Positions 25,818 to 34,440 of a stretch of 64,000 nucleotides of DNA are shown piece by piece (position 1 is the first letter of the stretch; every line of letters starts with the position of its first letter). The position numbers and the translations under genes are program-made. The DNA is taken from NCBI GenBank assembly GCA_934636245.1, contig CAKUAI010000013.1, positions 57,304 through 121,303 of the forward strand, read 5' to 3'. Source of the stretch: an uncultured Coriobacteriales bacterium (lineage in GTDB: Bacteria > Actinomycetota > Coriobacteriia > Coriobacteriales > UMGS124). The notes under the pieces were generated by a model, which did not search any database, was not told the origin of the DNA, and was given only the letters and a program-made list of their open reading frames with translations.

Positions 25818-27239
25818 CTACGCGAGAATCGCGGCTATCTCCCCTATCAACGTAATCGTTCCGCAGGCGATGAAAGATTCTCCACACAAAGCGTCGAGTG
25901 CAGAGCGGGCATCCCCATACACAGCGGCGGGCTTGACCCCGCAGAGGCTCTCGATCTCAGCCGCAAGGTCGGCGGCGGGAAAAGCGCGGGCGCTGTCGGA
26001 CTGCGTCACCACGATGCGGCTGAAGAGCGGCACGACACGCTCGACGATGCCCGCATGGTCCTTGTCGGCAAGCGCGCCGACGAGGAGCGTGGGCCGGTGG
26101 TGCGCATCGGGAAACGCCGCGCGCACCGCATCGCAGAACGCCTCGGCCGACTGGGGGTTGTGACACGCGTCGACGATGGCGAGAGGCTCGCATCGCAGCG
26201 TCTGGAAGCGCCCCGGCACAGGACAGGCCAGAAGGGCCTGACGCGCAATGGCGGCAGGAATGGGCCTGGCAAGAATCGCCGTGGCAAGAGAAAGCGCGCA
26301 TGCCGCGTTTTGAGGCTGATAGACGGGGCCTCGCACCGACATCTGCGGGTAGTCGGCCTCGATGAGGCCGACATCGGGAACGTCCACCGCCACATGCACG
26401 TCAAACGAGACAATGCCCTGGTCTCCCCCGTCCGCATGCATGGCGAACGTCGTAAGGTCGGCCTCGGACTCAAGGAAGTCGGGGTCGCATGCAACGGGAT
26501 GGTCGGCATCCGACACGACGCAGGGCCTGACATCGGTGTCTTCGCAGCGTTCAGAGACAACCTCGAGCACCTCGGCAGGACTGACTGCCGAGGGGCCGAG
26601 CACAACCGGAATCCCGGGATGGATGACAGCGGCCTTCTCGCGGGCAATCTTGGCGAGCGTGTCGCCCAGAATCGCCGTATGGTCGAGGGCGACACCCGTA
26701 AGCGCGCAGCCGACCGTGGGAACGGCGCTCGTCGCGTCCCAACGACCACCGAGTCCGACTTCCAAAACGGCGTAGTCCACGTCCTCAAGCGCATACATCA
26801 CAAGTGCCGCCGCAGTGAGAAGCTCAAACTCCGTGACACCTTGAGCGCGCATGTCCTCATCGCGAGCGGCAATGCGCTCCCAGGCGGCAAGGGCATAGCT
26901 CACGCCGAGGGCAAAGAGCTCCTCCCCCACCGGCTCACCGTCGACCTCCACGCGCTCCGTGTAGCTCACAAGGTGCGGGCTCGTGTAAAGGCCGACCTTG
27001 CGGCCCTGCGCATGGAGCAGGGCCGCAGTGTAGCGCGACGTCGACGTCTTGCCGTTAGTGCCGGCCACCTGAACGCACTCATAGGAGTACTCAGGATGGC
27101 CGAGCTCGGCAAGCAAGCAGCGAATCGGCGCAAGCGACGGGTCGATGCCGAATCGCAACGACGCCTCGATACGCTCTATGGCCTGCGCAAAGGGCAGCCT
27201 TTCGGTTGCCTGAAGCGCGAAAGGACTAGCCCAGCTCAC
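25818..27239 (-). CDS. folC: bifunctional folylpolyglutamate/dihydrofolate synthase
   Basis: 473 residues, Mur-ligase fold. The P-loop is VQVAGTNGKTSTSRYTAALL, followed by GLYTSPHLVSYTERVEVDG and the family block LEVGLGGRWDATSAV. HNPQSAEAF in the C-terminal domain contacts glutamate. The enzyme adds glutamate to folates. No ATG is suitably placed; I choose a GTG overlapping the last 14 bases of valS, because GGAGG lies 9 bases before it. The longer open frame upstream is low-complexity sequence read out of phase through valS. Confidence 0.93.
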   Translation of the reverse strand: MSWASPFALQATERLPFAQAIERIEASLRFGIDPSLAPIRCLLAELGHPEYSYECVQVAGTNGKTSTSRYTAALLHAQGRKVGLYTSPHLVSYTERVEVDGEPVGEELFALGVSYALAAWERIAARDEDMRAQGVTEFELLTAAALVMYALEDVDYAVLEVGLGGRWDATSAVPTVGCALTGVALDHTAILGDTLAKIAREKAAVIHPGIPVVLGPSAVSPAEVLEVVSERCEDTDVRPCVVSDADHPVACDPDFLESEADLTTFAMHADGGDQGIVSFDVHVAVDVPDVGLIEADYPQMSVRGPVYQPQNAACALSLATAILARPIPAAIARQALLACPVPGRFQTLRCEPLAIVDACHNPQSAEAFCDAVRAAFPDAHHRPTLLVGALADKDHAGIVERVVPLFSRIVVTQSDSARAFPAADLAAEIESLCGVKPAAVYGDARSALDALCGESFIACGTITLIGEIAAILA

Positions 27240-29907
27240 TGATCTGTGCCTCCAGAACGGCGATGGATTCGGCAAGAGCAGCCTTGCGCTCCTGCTTGGC
27301 GGCAATGACCTCAGGGGCGGCCTTGGCAACAAAGCCGGGGTTGGAAAGCGTCTTCTCGACACCTGCCAGCTCCTTCTTCTGAGCCTCGACCTGCTTGGTG
27401 AGGCGCGCTGCCTCGGCGCCCAGGTCGACGAGGCCGGCAAGCTCGATGAACATCTCAAGGCCGGACTCGACGCTCATGACCGAGCCTGCGGGCTTGGCGA
27501 CGTCGACGCCCACGGTGAGGTTGGAGAGACGGCCCATCTCGCAGACCGTGGCCAGCTGGGCCTGGAGTCGAGCGCAGTCCTGCTCGGCGGCACGCACGCA
27601 GACGTTGAGCTCTTGCTTGGGCGAGATGGCGTAACGGGCCCTGGTGGAACGGGCGGCGCCCACGACGGCGCGGAGCAGCTCGAAGGAGCGCTCGACCTCC
27701 TCGTCGATCCATCCCTCGTAATCCTCGGGCTTGGGCCAAGCAGCGAGCATGAGCATCTCGGAGGTCTCGTCGGCGCAATGGGGAAGCTGGCGCCAGATGA
27801 ACTCCGTGACGAACGGCATGACAGGGTGAAGCAGGCGCAGCGAGGCGTCGAGGACAAAGAGCAGGTTGCTCAGAACCTGTGCGCGCTGCGGGCCCTCGGC
27901 ACGCATCGGGGCCTTGCAGCACTCGATGTACCAGTCGCACAGCTCGTTCCAGAAGAACGAGTACAGGGCGCGGGCGTAGTCGGCGAAGAGGTACTCGTCA
28001 AGCAGGGCGGGCACGTCGCGCACGAGCTTGCCCAGACGCGAGAAAATCCAGGCGTCGGCGTTGGACTGCACCTTGGGATCGAGGCGCTCGAAGCCCTCCT
28101 CGATGTTGGAGAGCACAAAACGGCTCGCGTTGTAGATCTTCGTGACGAACGCCTTGGCAGCCTCGGTGCGGGGCGACCCCAGGAACTCCTTCGTCTTCTT
28201 GTCGATGTCGGCGTCGAAACGAACGTCCTGGTTCGTGGTGACCAGGCCAAGCAGGCCAAAGCGCATGGCGTCGGCGCCGTACATGCGCATGAGGTCCATG
28301 GGGTCGACGCCGTTGCCCTTGGACTTGGACATACGGCTGCCGTCCTTGGCCAGAATCGTGGGATAGATGACCACGTCATGGAAGGGAATCTCATGCGTGA
28401 AGTACAGCGAGCTCATGACCATGCGGGCAACCCACAGGGCGATGATGTCACGGGCCGTGACGAGGGCGCGCGTAGGATGATGCTCAGCGAGCTCGGTCGT
28501 GTCGTCGGGCCAACCCTGCGTCGCAAAGGTCCACAGCTGGCTGGAGAACCAGGTGTCGAGAACGTTCTCGTCCTGATGCACGTGATGTCCGCCGCACTTG
28601 GGGCACACGTCCACGTCGTCCATGAGCGCGTCTTCCCAGCCGCAGTCCTCGCAGTAGAAGACCGGGATGCGGTGACCCCACCACAGCTGGCGAGAGATGC
28701 ACCAGTCCTTGAGGTTCTCCATCCAAGTGAGGTAGGTCTGCTCCCAGCGCTGCGGATGGAAGCTCACCTCGCCGGACTTCACGACGTCGGTGGCTGGGCC
28801 CTTGAGCTTGTCGACGGCGACGAACCACTGCTCGGAGAGCCAAGGCTCGAGCGTGGAGTCGCAGCGATAGCAATGCATCACGGAGTGCTCGATGTCCTCG
28901 ATGTGGTCGAGCAGGCCGTGCTCCTCGAACCATGCCACAACGGCCTCGCGAGCCTCGTCGCGCGTCATGCCGGTGAACTCGCCATAGCCCTCGACCACGA
29001 CGGCATGCTCGTCGAAGATGTTGATCTTGGGCAGGTCGTGGGCGGTACCCATGGCGTAGTCGTTGGGGTCGTGAGCCGGGGTCACCTTGACGAAGCCGGA
29101 GCCGAAGTCAGCGTCGACGTGGTAGTCGGAGAAGATCGGAATCTCACGGTTGACGATGGGCAGCATGACCGTCTTGCCCACGAACTTTGCCTTGTCGGGA
29201 TCGGAGGGGCTCACGGCAACGCCGGTGTCGCCCAGCATCGTCTCGGGGCGCGTGGTGGCCACGACGATGTACTCGACGCCGTCGACGGGCTCAGTGAGCG
29301 GGTAGCGCAGGTGCCAGAGGTGCGAAGGCTCGCTGCGGTACTCGGCCTCGTCGTCGGAGATGGCCGTGGTGCAGTTGGGGCACCAGTTCACGATACGCTT
29401 GCCACGGTAGATGAGGCCGTCGTGGTACCAGTCGCAAAAGACCTTGCGCACCGCCTTGGCGTAGCCGGGGTCCATGGTGAAACGCTCGCCCTCAAAGTCG
29501 ACCGAGCAGCCCATGCGCTTGATCTGGTCGACGATGATGCCGCCGTACTCATGCGTCCAGTCCCAGCAGGCGTCGATGAACTTCTCGCGACCGATCTCGA
29601 GACGCGAGATGCCCTCGGACTTGAGCTTCTTGTCCACCTTGGTCTGGGTCGCGATGCCGGCGTGGTCGGTACCGAGGATCCAGCGGGTGGAGTAGCCCTT
29701 CATGCGGTTGTAGCGAACGATGGTGTCCTGGATGGTGTCGTCGAGGGCGTGGCCCATGTGGAGCATGCCCGTGACGTTGGGAGGGGGAATGGTGACGGTG
29801 CAATCGCCCACGCCCTTGGAGCGACGATAGGCGCCGGCCTCCATCCACATGTCGATAAGCTGGGGTTCCACCTCTTGCGGGTCGTAGTTCTTGGGCATCT
29901 CTTCCAC
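27226..29907 (-). CDS. valS: valyl-tRNA synthetase
   Basis: 893-residue class I synthetase. The HIGH box is PPPNVTGMLHMGHALDD near residue 42, the KMSKS box is DGSRMSKSKGNGVDP, and zinc-type cysteines appear as CEDCGW and CPKCGG in the editing/insert region. The last 70 residues are the tRNA-binding coiled coil (LTKQVEAQKKELAGVEKTL). It starts with GTG, 5 bases after AAGGAG. Preceded by the clpX terminator and overlapping folC. Confidence 0.97.
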   Translation of the reverse strand: MEEMPKNYDPQEVEPQLIDMWMEAGAYRRSKGVGDCTVTIPPPNVTGMLHMGHALDDTIQDTIVRYNRMKGYSTRWILGTDHAGIATQTKVDKKLKSEGISRLEIGREKFIDACWDWTHEYGGIIVDQIKRMGCSVDFEGERFTMDPGYAKAVRKVFCDWYHDGLIYRGKRIVNWCPNCTTAISDDEAEYRSEPSHLWHLRYPLTEPVDGVEYIVVATTRPETMLGDTGVAVSPSDPDKAKFVGKTVMLPIVNREIPIFSDYHVDADFGSGFVKVTPAHDPNDYAMGTAHDLPKINIFDEHAVVVEGYGEFTGMTRDEAREAVVAWFEEHGLLDHIEDIEHSVMHCYRCDSTLEPWLSEQWFVAVDKLKGPATDVVKSGEVSFHPQRWEQTYLTWMENLKDWCISRQLWWGHRIPVFYCEDCGWEDALMDDVDVCPKCGGHHVHQDENVLDTWFSSQLWTFATQGWPDDTTELAEHHPTRALVTARDIIALWVARMVMSSLYFTHEIPFHDVVIYPTILAKDGSRMSKSKGNGVDPMDLMRMYGADAMRFGLLGLVTTNQDVRFDADIDKKTKEFLGSPRTEAAKAFVTKIYNASRFVLSNIEEGFERLDPKVQSNADAWIFSRLGKLVRDVPALLDEYLFADYARALYSFFWNELCDWYIECCKAPMRAEGPQRAQVLSNLLFVLDASLRLLHPVMPFVTEFIWRQLPHCADETSEMLMLAAWPKPEDYEGWIDEEVERSFELLRAVVGAARSTRARYAISPKQELNVCVRAAEQDCARLQAQLATVCEMGRLSNLTVGVDVAKPAGSVMSVESGLEMFIELAGLVDLGAEAARLTKQVEAQKKELAGVEKTLSNPGFVAKAAPEVIAAKQERKAALAESIAVLEAQISELG

Positions 29908-29953
29908 GATGGCTCCTTAACGCTAGGTTGCGGTTTGCAAAGGCGTTGATATC

Positions 29954-29987
29954 AAAAATGCCCGGGGGCAGGGCGCCTCCCGGGCAT
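29954..29987 (-). terminator. clpX terminator
   Basis: ATGCCCGGG pairs with CCCGGGCAT around a 12-base loop, followed on the minus strand by TTTTT. It lies 18 bases after the clpX stop and 50 bases before valS. Confidence 0.9.
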
Positions 29988-30004
29988 GGACGTGCGACTG
30001 TCGC

Positions 30005-31276
30005 TTACGCCAGGTGTGCCGGGTCGGCAGGGTCAGCCCCGCGCAGAAGCTTGGGGGACTCGATGCCTTCGACGCTGCCCTTCGTCACGACAACCTCGGT
30101 GACGTCGGGCTCGCTGGGCAAGTCGTACATGGTCTGCTGCAGCACGTTCTCGCAGATGGCGCGCAGACCGCGTGCGCCGGTGTTCTGCTCGACCGCCTTG
30201 TGGGCGATGGCATGGAGCGACTCGGCGGTGAAGGTGAGCTTGCAGCCTTCCATCTCAAACATGCGCTGGTACTGCTTGACCAGGGCGTTCTTGGGCTGCG
30301 TCAGAATCGGGATGAGGTCCTCCTCCGACAGGCCGCGCGTCTGGGTAATGACCGGGACGCGGCCCACGAACTCGGGAATCATGCCGAACTTGTGCAGATC
30401 CTCAGGAAGCACCTTGCTGAGCAGCTCGTCGTAGTTCTGGCTCGCCTTGTCGGACAGGTCGGAGTTGAAGCCGACGCCGCGCTTGCCGATGCGCTCGGCA
30501 ACGATCTGGTCGAGGCCCACGAACGCACCACCGAGGATGAAGAGGATGTTGGTGGTGTCGATGGGGATGAGCTGCTGCTGGGGGTGTTTGCGGCCGCCCT
30601 GGGGCGGAACGCTTGCAACCGTGCCCTCGAGAATCTTGAGCAGGGCCTGCTGCACGCCCTCGCCCGAGACGTCGCGGGTGATGGAAAGGTTCTCGGCCTT
30701 CTTGGCAATCTTGTCGATCTCGTCGATGTAGATGATGCCGAGCTGGGCCTTCTCGACGTTGCCCTCAGCCGCGGTGATGAGCTTGAGGAGGATGTTCTCC
30801 ACATCCTCGCCCACATAACCGGCCTCGGTGAGGCTCGTGGCGTCGGCGATGGCAAACGGAACACGCAAGAAGCGTGCGAGGGTCTGAGCGAGGAGCGTCT
30901 TACCCGTGCCGGTGGGGCCGAGCACGAGGATGTTGCTCTTCGCAAGCTCGACCTCGCCGTCATCAGGATCCTGGCCCGTGGCGATGCGGCGATAGTGGTT
31001 GTAGACGGCCACGCTCATGGCACGCTTGGCGTCGTCCTGACCGATGACATACTGCGAGAGCTCGTCGAAGATCTCATGGGGAGTGGGCAGGTTCGTCAGG
31101 TCGATGCTGTCGTCCTGCTCGCCCATCTCATGCTCTTTGAGCATCTCGTTGCAGGCCTCGATGCACTCGTCGCAGATGTAGACGCCGCTAGGGCCGGACA
31201 CGAGCTTGTCCACCTCGTCGCGCGAACGACCGCAGAACGAGCAGTGCACCGTCGGGTTCATGAATTCCATGTCCAT
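30005..31276 (-). CDS. clpX: ClpX ATPase subunit of the Clp protease
   Basis: 423 residues. The N-terminal zinc-binding domain has CSFCGR and CDECIEAC. The AAA+ module has Walker A LGPTGTGKTLLAQTLAR, Walker B GIIYIDEIDKI and the RKHPQQQLIPIDT block with the substrate loop nearby. ClpX unfolds tagged proteins and feeds them to ClpP, whose gene is 6 bases upstream. The first ATG (MDMEF) has AAGG 4 bases before it; an ATG two codons later is an alternative. Confidence 0.97.
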   Translation of the reverse strand: MDMEFMNPTVHCSFCGRSRDEVDKLVSGPSGVYICDECIEACNEMLKEHEMGEQDDSIDLTNLPTPHEIFDELSQYVIGQDDAKRAMSVAVYNHYRRIATGQDPDDGEVELAKSNILVLGPTGTGKTLLAQTLARFLRVPFAIADATSLTEAGYVGEDVENILLKLITAAEGNVEKAQLGIIYIDEIDKIAKKAENLSITRDVSGEGVQQALLKILEGTVASVPPQGGRKHPQQQLIPIDTTNILFILGGAFVGLDQIVAERIGKRGVGFNSDLSDKASQNYDELLSKVLPEDLHKFGMIPEFVGRVPVITQTRGLSEEDLIPILTQPKNALVKQYQRMFEMEGCKLTFTAESLHAIAHKAVEQNTGARGLRAICENVLQQTMYDLPSEPDVTEVVVTKGSVEGIESPKLLRGADPADPAHLA

Positions 31277-31282
31277 GCGGCC

Positions 31283-31918
31283 TTATGCCTCGCTATTGGA
31301 ATCGGACAGGGTGGTGCGGTCGACGATGACCTTGTCGACCAGACCGTACGCCATGGCCTCTTCGGCGGTCATGTAGTTGTCGCGCTCGGTGTCGCGCTCG
31401 ATGACCTCGAGGGGCTGGCCGGTGTTGCTGGCGAGAATGTTGTTCAGACGGTCGCGGGTCTTGCGCATGAAGTCGGCGACAATCTGAATCTCGGTCTGCT
31501 GGCCCTGGGCACCGCCGGAAGGCTGGTGAATGAGGACCATGGAGTTGGGCAGGCAGTAACGCTTGCCCTTGGCGCCGGCAGAGAGCAGCACTGCGCCCAT
31601 GGAGGCGCACTCACCCAGGCAGATGGTCGAAACGTCGCACTTGATGTAGTTCATCGTGTCGAGAATCGCCAGGCCGGCCGTAACCGAGCCACCCGGGGAG
31701 TTGATGTACAGGGAGATATCCTTCTCGGAATCCTGGCTCTCGAGGTGGAGCAGCTGGGCAATCACGAGATTTGCGCTGACGTCGGTGACCTCCTCGCCCA
31801 AAAAGACGATGCGGTCGTTGAGCAGGCGCGAGAAGATATCGTAGCTGCGCTCACCGCGCGGCGACTGCTCGACGACGTACGGAACCAGCGACGAGCTGGG
31901 AGTCTGCAAAAATGCCAT
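31283..31918 (-). CDS. clpP: ATP-dependent Clp protease proteolytic subunit
   Basis: 211-residue serine protease. The nucleophile is in GECASMGAVLLSAG, the histidine in SMVLIHQPSGG and the aspartate in IERDTERDNYM, all in the usual order. It forms the ClpXP barrel with the product of the next gene. The start at MAFLQT is preceded by GGAGG at 8 bases; the TTG five codons upstream lies on that site. Gene order tig-clpP-clpX is common in bacteria. Confidence 0.97.
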   Translation of the reverse strand: MAFLQTPSSSLVPYVVEQSPRGERSYDIFSRLLNDRIVFLGEEVTDVSANLVIAQLLHLESQDSEKDISLYINSPGGSVTAGLAILDTMNYIKCDVSTICLGECASMGAVLLSAGAKGKRYCLPNSMVLIHQPSGGAQGQQTEIQIVADFMRKTRDRLNNILASNTGQPLEVIERDTERDNYMTAEEAMAYGLVDKVIVDRTTLSDSNSEA

Positions 31919-31958
31919 GCTGCGGACCTCCAAATAATCGAAGCCTAAGATACATGTA

Positions 31959-31986
31959 AGGGAGAAGGCCCGAAGGCCCCCTCCCT
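31959..31986 (-). terminator. UUCG-capped hairpin between tig and clpP
   Basis: AGGGAG..GGCC, TTCG loop, GGCC..CTCCCT. No U run follows, so it may reduce readthrough or protect the tig message rather than end it. Confidence 0.5.
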
Positions 31987-32013
31987 AGAGTGAAACCAGA
32001 TGGGGCGTAAGAC

Positions 32014-33534
32014 CTACTCGGCCTTCTCCTCGGCGGCGGGAGCCTCCTCGGCGGCCTTCTTGGTGGTGCGCTTGCGCGTGGTCTTCTTCTTGGGGGCCTC
32101 CTCAGCGGCCTCCTCAGCCACGGCCTCACCCTCGGCGGCCGGAGTCTCCTCGGCGGCCTTCTTGGTGGTGCGCTTGCGCGTGGTCTTCTTCTTGGGGGCC
32201 TCCTCGGCCGGCTTCTCCTCGGCCTCAGCGGGCTGCTCGGGCTCGTCGGAGATGGTCACGACGGCGGAGTTCAGCAGCCAGTCGATGGCCTTGTTGCGAC
32301 GGATGGAGACGCGGATGGCAGGCAGGCGGCCGTCAGCCTCGAACTCAGCCTTAGCGGCCTCCCAGTCGGGCACGCCAGCCTTCTTGAACTCTTCCTCGAC
32401 ATCGGCATCGGTGGCCTCGAGGCCCTGCTCGCGCACGAGGGCGTCAAGGGCGAGGGACTCACGGGCGATGTCGGAGGCCTGATGCTGCAGGTCAGCCATG
32501 AACTGGGCCTGGGAGATGCCGTTGGCAGCAAGCCAGTTGTCCAGGTTGGTGCCCTGGTTGCCGAGCTGCATAATGAAGTTCTGGCCGAGCTCCTGGAAGA
32601 TGGTCTGCATGTAAGCAGGCGTGGGGTCGCCCTCGAGACGCTCAGCGAGCTTGCCGGTGACGCGGTTCTCCTTGAGCTGGGGAAGGGCCTGCTTCTTCTG
32701 CTGGCCGATCTCCTTGGCGATGGCGGCGCGCATGGCCTCGACGTCGTCGAAACCGAAGTTGTTCTTTGCGAACTCGTCGGTCAGCTCGGGGAGCACGTGG
32801 TGCACGAGACGGTTGACGGTGACCTCGGCCTTGGCGATCTGGGCCTCGGGGGCCTCCTCGCCCTCAGCGACGGGAGCCTGGGGAAGCTCGAACTCGACGG
32901 TCTTGGTCTCGGTGGGGTTCATGCCGATGAGGCCCTTGTCGAAGCCCTCGGGCATCTGGCCCTGGCCGAGGTGGTACAGGCGGTTCTCGAAGTTGATCTT
33001 CTCGAGGTTCTCGCCACCCTTGACCTTGATGTACACGAAGTCATCGGCCTCGACGGCGCGACCCTCGATGTCCTCGTACTTGCCCAGGTAGCCGCGGAAG
33101 GTGTCGATCTGGGCCGTGATCTCGGCCTCAGTGGCCTCCTCGGAGGGAAGCGTGATCTCGACAGGCTCGTAGGAGCTCAGGGTGAGCTCGGGGCGCACGG
33201 TGTAGCGCACCTTGAAGGAGTAGTCCTCGCCGGCGACAACGGGCTGGACATCAGCGTAGTTAGGATCGCCGATGGCAACGATGTCCTCAGCCTCAAGCAC
33301 CTTCGGGGCGGCCTCGTTCACGAGGGCCTCGGTGGCCTGGCCCAGGACAGCGTCCTTGCCGATGTTGTTGTCGATCACGGGACGAGGGGCCTTGCCGGGA
33401 CGGAAGCCCGGGAAGCGATACTTCTTGGCCAGCTCCTTGTACGTGTCGGCAATGGCCTTGTCCACAGCCTTGGCGTCAACGGTGACGCTGACCTCGACCA
33501 CATTGTTCTCAAGACGCTCTGCCGAAGTTTGCAA
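32014..33534 (-). CDS. tig: trigger factor with duplicated basic C-terminal tail
   Basis: 506 residues. The ribosome-binding domain has GFRPGKAPRPVI, the FKBP-type prolyl isomerase domain covers about 150-240, and the chaperone arms run to about 430. The last 75 residues are an extension not found in E. coli trigger factor: two copies of EEAPKKKTTRKRTTKKAAEE separated by an acidic spacer. The tail resembles histone H1-like and HupB-like tails. I use a TTG start (LQTSAERLENN), preceded by GGAGG at 4 bases, since no ATG fits. The gene follows tRNA-Leu. Confidence 0.94.
   Translation of the reverse strand: MQTSAERLENNVVEVSVTVDAKAVDKAIADTYKELAKKYRFPGFRPGKAPRPVIDNNIGKDAVLGQATEALVNEAAPKVLEAEDIVAIGDPNYADVQPVVAGEDYSFKVRYTVRPELTLSSYEPVEITLPSEEATEAEITAQIDTFRGYLGKYEDIEGRAVEADDFVYIKVKGGENLEKINFENRLYHLGQGQMPEGFDKGLIGMNPTETKTVEFELPQAPVAEGEEAPEAQIAKAEVTVNRLVHHVLPELTDEFAKNNFGFDDVEAMRAAIAKEIGQQKKQALPQLKENRVTGKLAERLEGDPTPAYMQTIFQELGQNFIMQLGNQGTNLDNWLAANGISQAQFMADLQHQASDIARESLALDALVREQGLEATDADVEEEFKKAGVPDWEAAKAEFEADGRLPAIRVSIRRNKAIDWLLNSAVVTISDEPEQPAEAEEKPAEEAPKKKTTRKRTTKKAAEETPAAEGEAVAEEAAEEAPKKKTTRKRTTKKAAEEAPAAEEKAE
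32045..32205. repeat. 59-bp perfect direct repeat inside tig
   Basis: The segments 32045-32103 and 32147-32205 are identical and lie 102 bp (34 codons) apart, in frame. They encode the two basic tail repeats of trigger factor. Perfect DNA identity points to a recent duplication or gene conversion. Confidence 0.93.
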
Positions 33535-33580
33535 CGTTCCTCCAACTGATCGGATCCGGGTGCACAACTGCACTAACGAA

Positions 33581-33666
<86 letters not shown>

Positions 33667-33743
33667 TTAGACGAAAAACCATCATAGTCTACCAGAAGAA
33701 CCGCACAGAACAATCAACACTTTAGAACTCGATAGATTGCCAT

Positions 33744-34439
33744 TTATTTGATGGAGAAAGAGTATCCCATGCCCCATGCTGTCTTCAAATAACGCGGCTT
33801 TGCGGGGTTCTGCTCAATCTTCTCGCGAATCTTGCGCACATACACGGCAATGGAGATGGCGTCGTCGAGGTATTCCTTACCCCAGACGGCCTCGATGAGC
33901 TCTTCCTTGCTCATGACCGTCTCTGGCTTGAGCGCCAGAGTGTAGAGGATCTGGAACTCCTTGGGCGTCAGCTGAACCGAGGTGCCGTTGAGCGCAAGCG
34001 TCTGACGCACGGAGTCGAATTCGAACTCCCCCACCTTGAGCGTCTCGCTGGGAGCCGGAGCCGCCTGCGCCTTCGCTCGCTGCGAGCGGCGCTGCAGCGC
34101 CTCAAGGCGCATGAGGAGCTCCTCGCCGTCGAAAGGCTTGACGAGATAGTCGTCGGCACCCCGCGAGAACGCCTCGCGCTTGTCTGGAACGGCGCCCTTT
34201 GCCGAAAGGAACACGACGGCGACCTCAGAATCGAGCGCGCGGATGCCCTCGCAGACCTGGTAGCCGTCGAGATAAGGCATCATGATGTCGAGCAGCACGA
34301 CATCGGGCGCATAGGCCTTGAAGACTTCAATCGCCTGGCGGGAGTCCCCCACTCCGCGAAACTCGTGGCCCGCCGACTCGCACACCGACTGCACAAGCAC
34401 ATGGAAGCTGGGCTCGTCGTCAACAAGCATGACCTTCAT
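33744..34439 (-). CDS. OmpR-family response regulator
   Basis: 231 residues. The receiver domain starts MKVMLVDDEPSF with the acidic pair, has the phosphorylated aspartate in VVLLDIMMPYLDGY and the lysine in DDYLVKPFDGEEL. The C-terminal winged helix has FDSVRQTLALNGTSVQLTPKEF and the recognition part AISIAVYVRKIREKIEQNP. It begins 1 base after the histidine kinase stop with GAGGAGG upstream, so the pair is translated together. Target genes are not evident. Confidence 0.94.
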   Translation of the reverse strand: MKVMLVDDEPSFHVLVQSVCESAGHEFRGVGDSRQAIEVFKAYAPDVVLLDIMMPYLDGYQVCEGIRALDSEVAVVFLSAKGAVPDKREAFSRGADDYLVKPFDGEELLMRLEALQRRSQRAKAQAAPAPSETLKVGEFEFDSVRQTLALNGTSVQLTPKEFQILYTLALKPETVMSKEELIEAVWGKEYLDDAISIAVYVRKIREKIEQNPAKPRYLKTAWGMGYSFSIK

Positions 34440-34440
34440 G

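Noticed and set aside
27240..27458. 73 extra N-terminal codons of folC inside valS
   Set aside because: Ser/Arg-rich out-of-phase reading of valS; a GTG with GGAGG fits better.
27613..29949. 778-codon open frame on the plus strand opposite valS
   Set aside because: It is the antisense of a conserved gene. GC-rich third positions make such frames open by chance; its translation is His/Val/Asp-rich with no family motif.
33535..33573. Longer trigger factor start reaching toward tRNA-Leu
   Set aside because: The extra 13 codons run to within 8 bases of the tRNA 3' end; the TTG with GGAGG matches the usual protein start.
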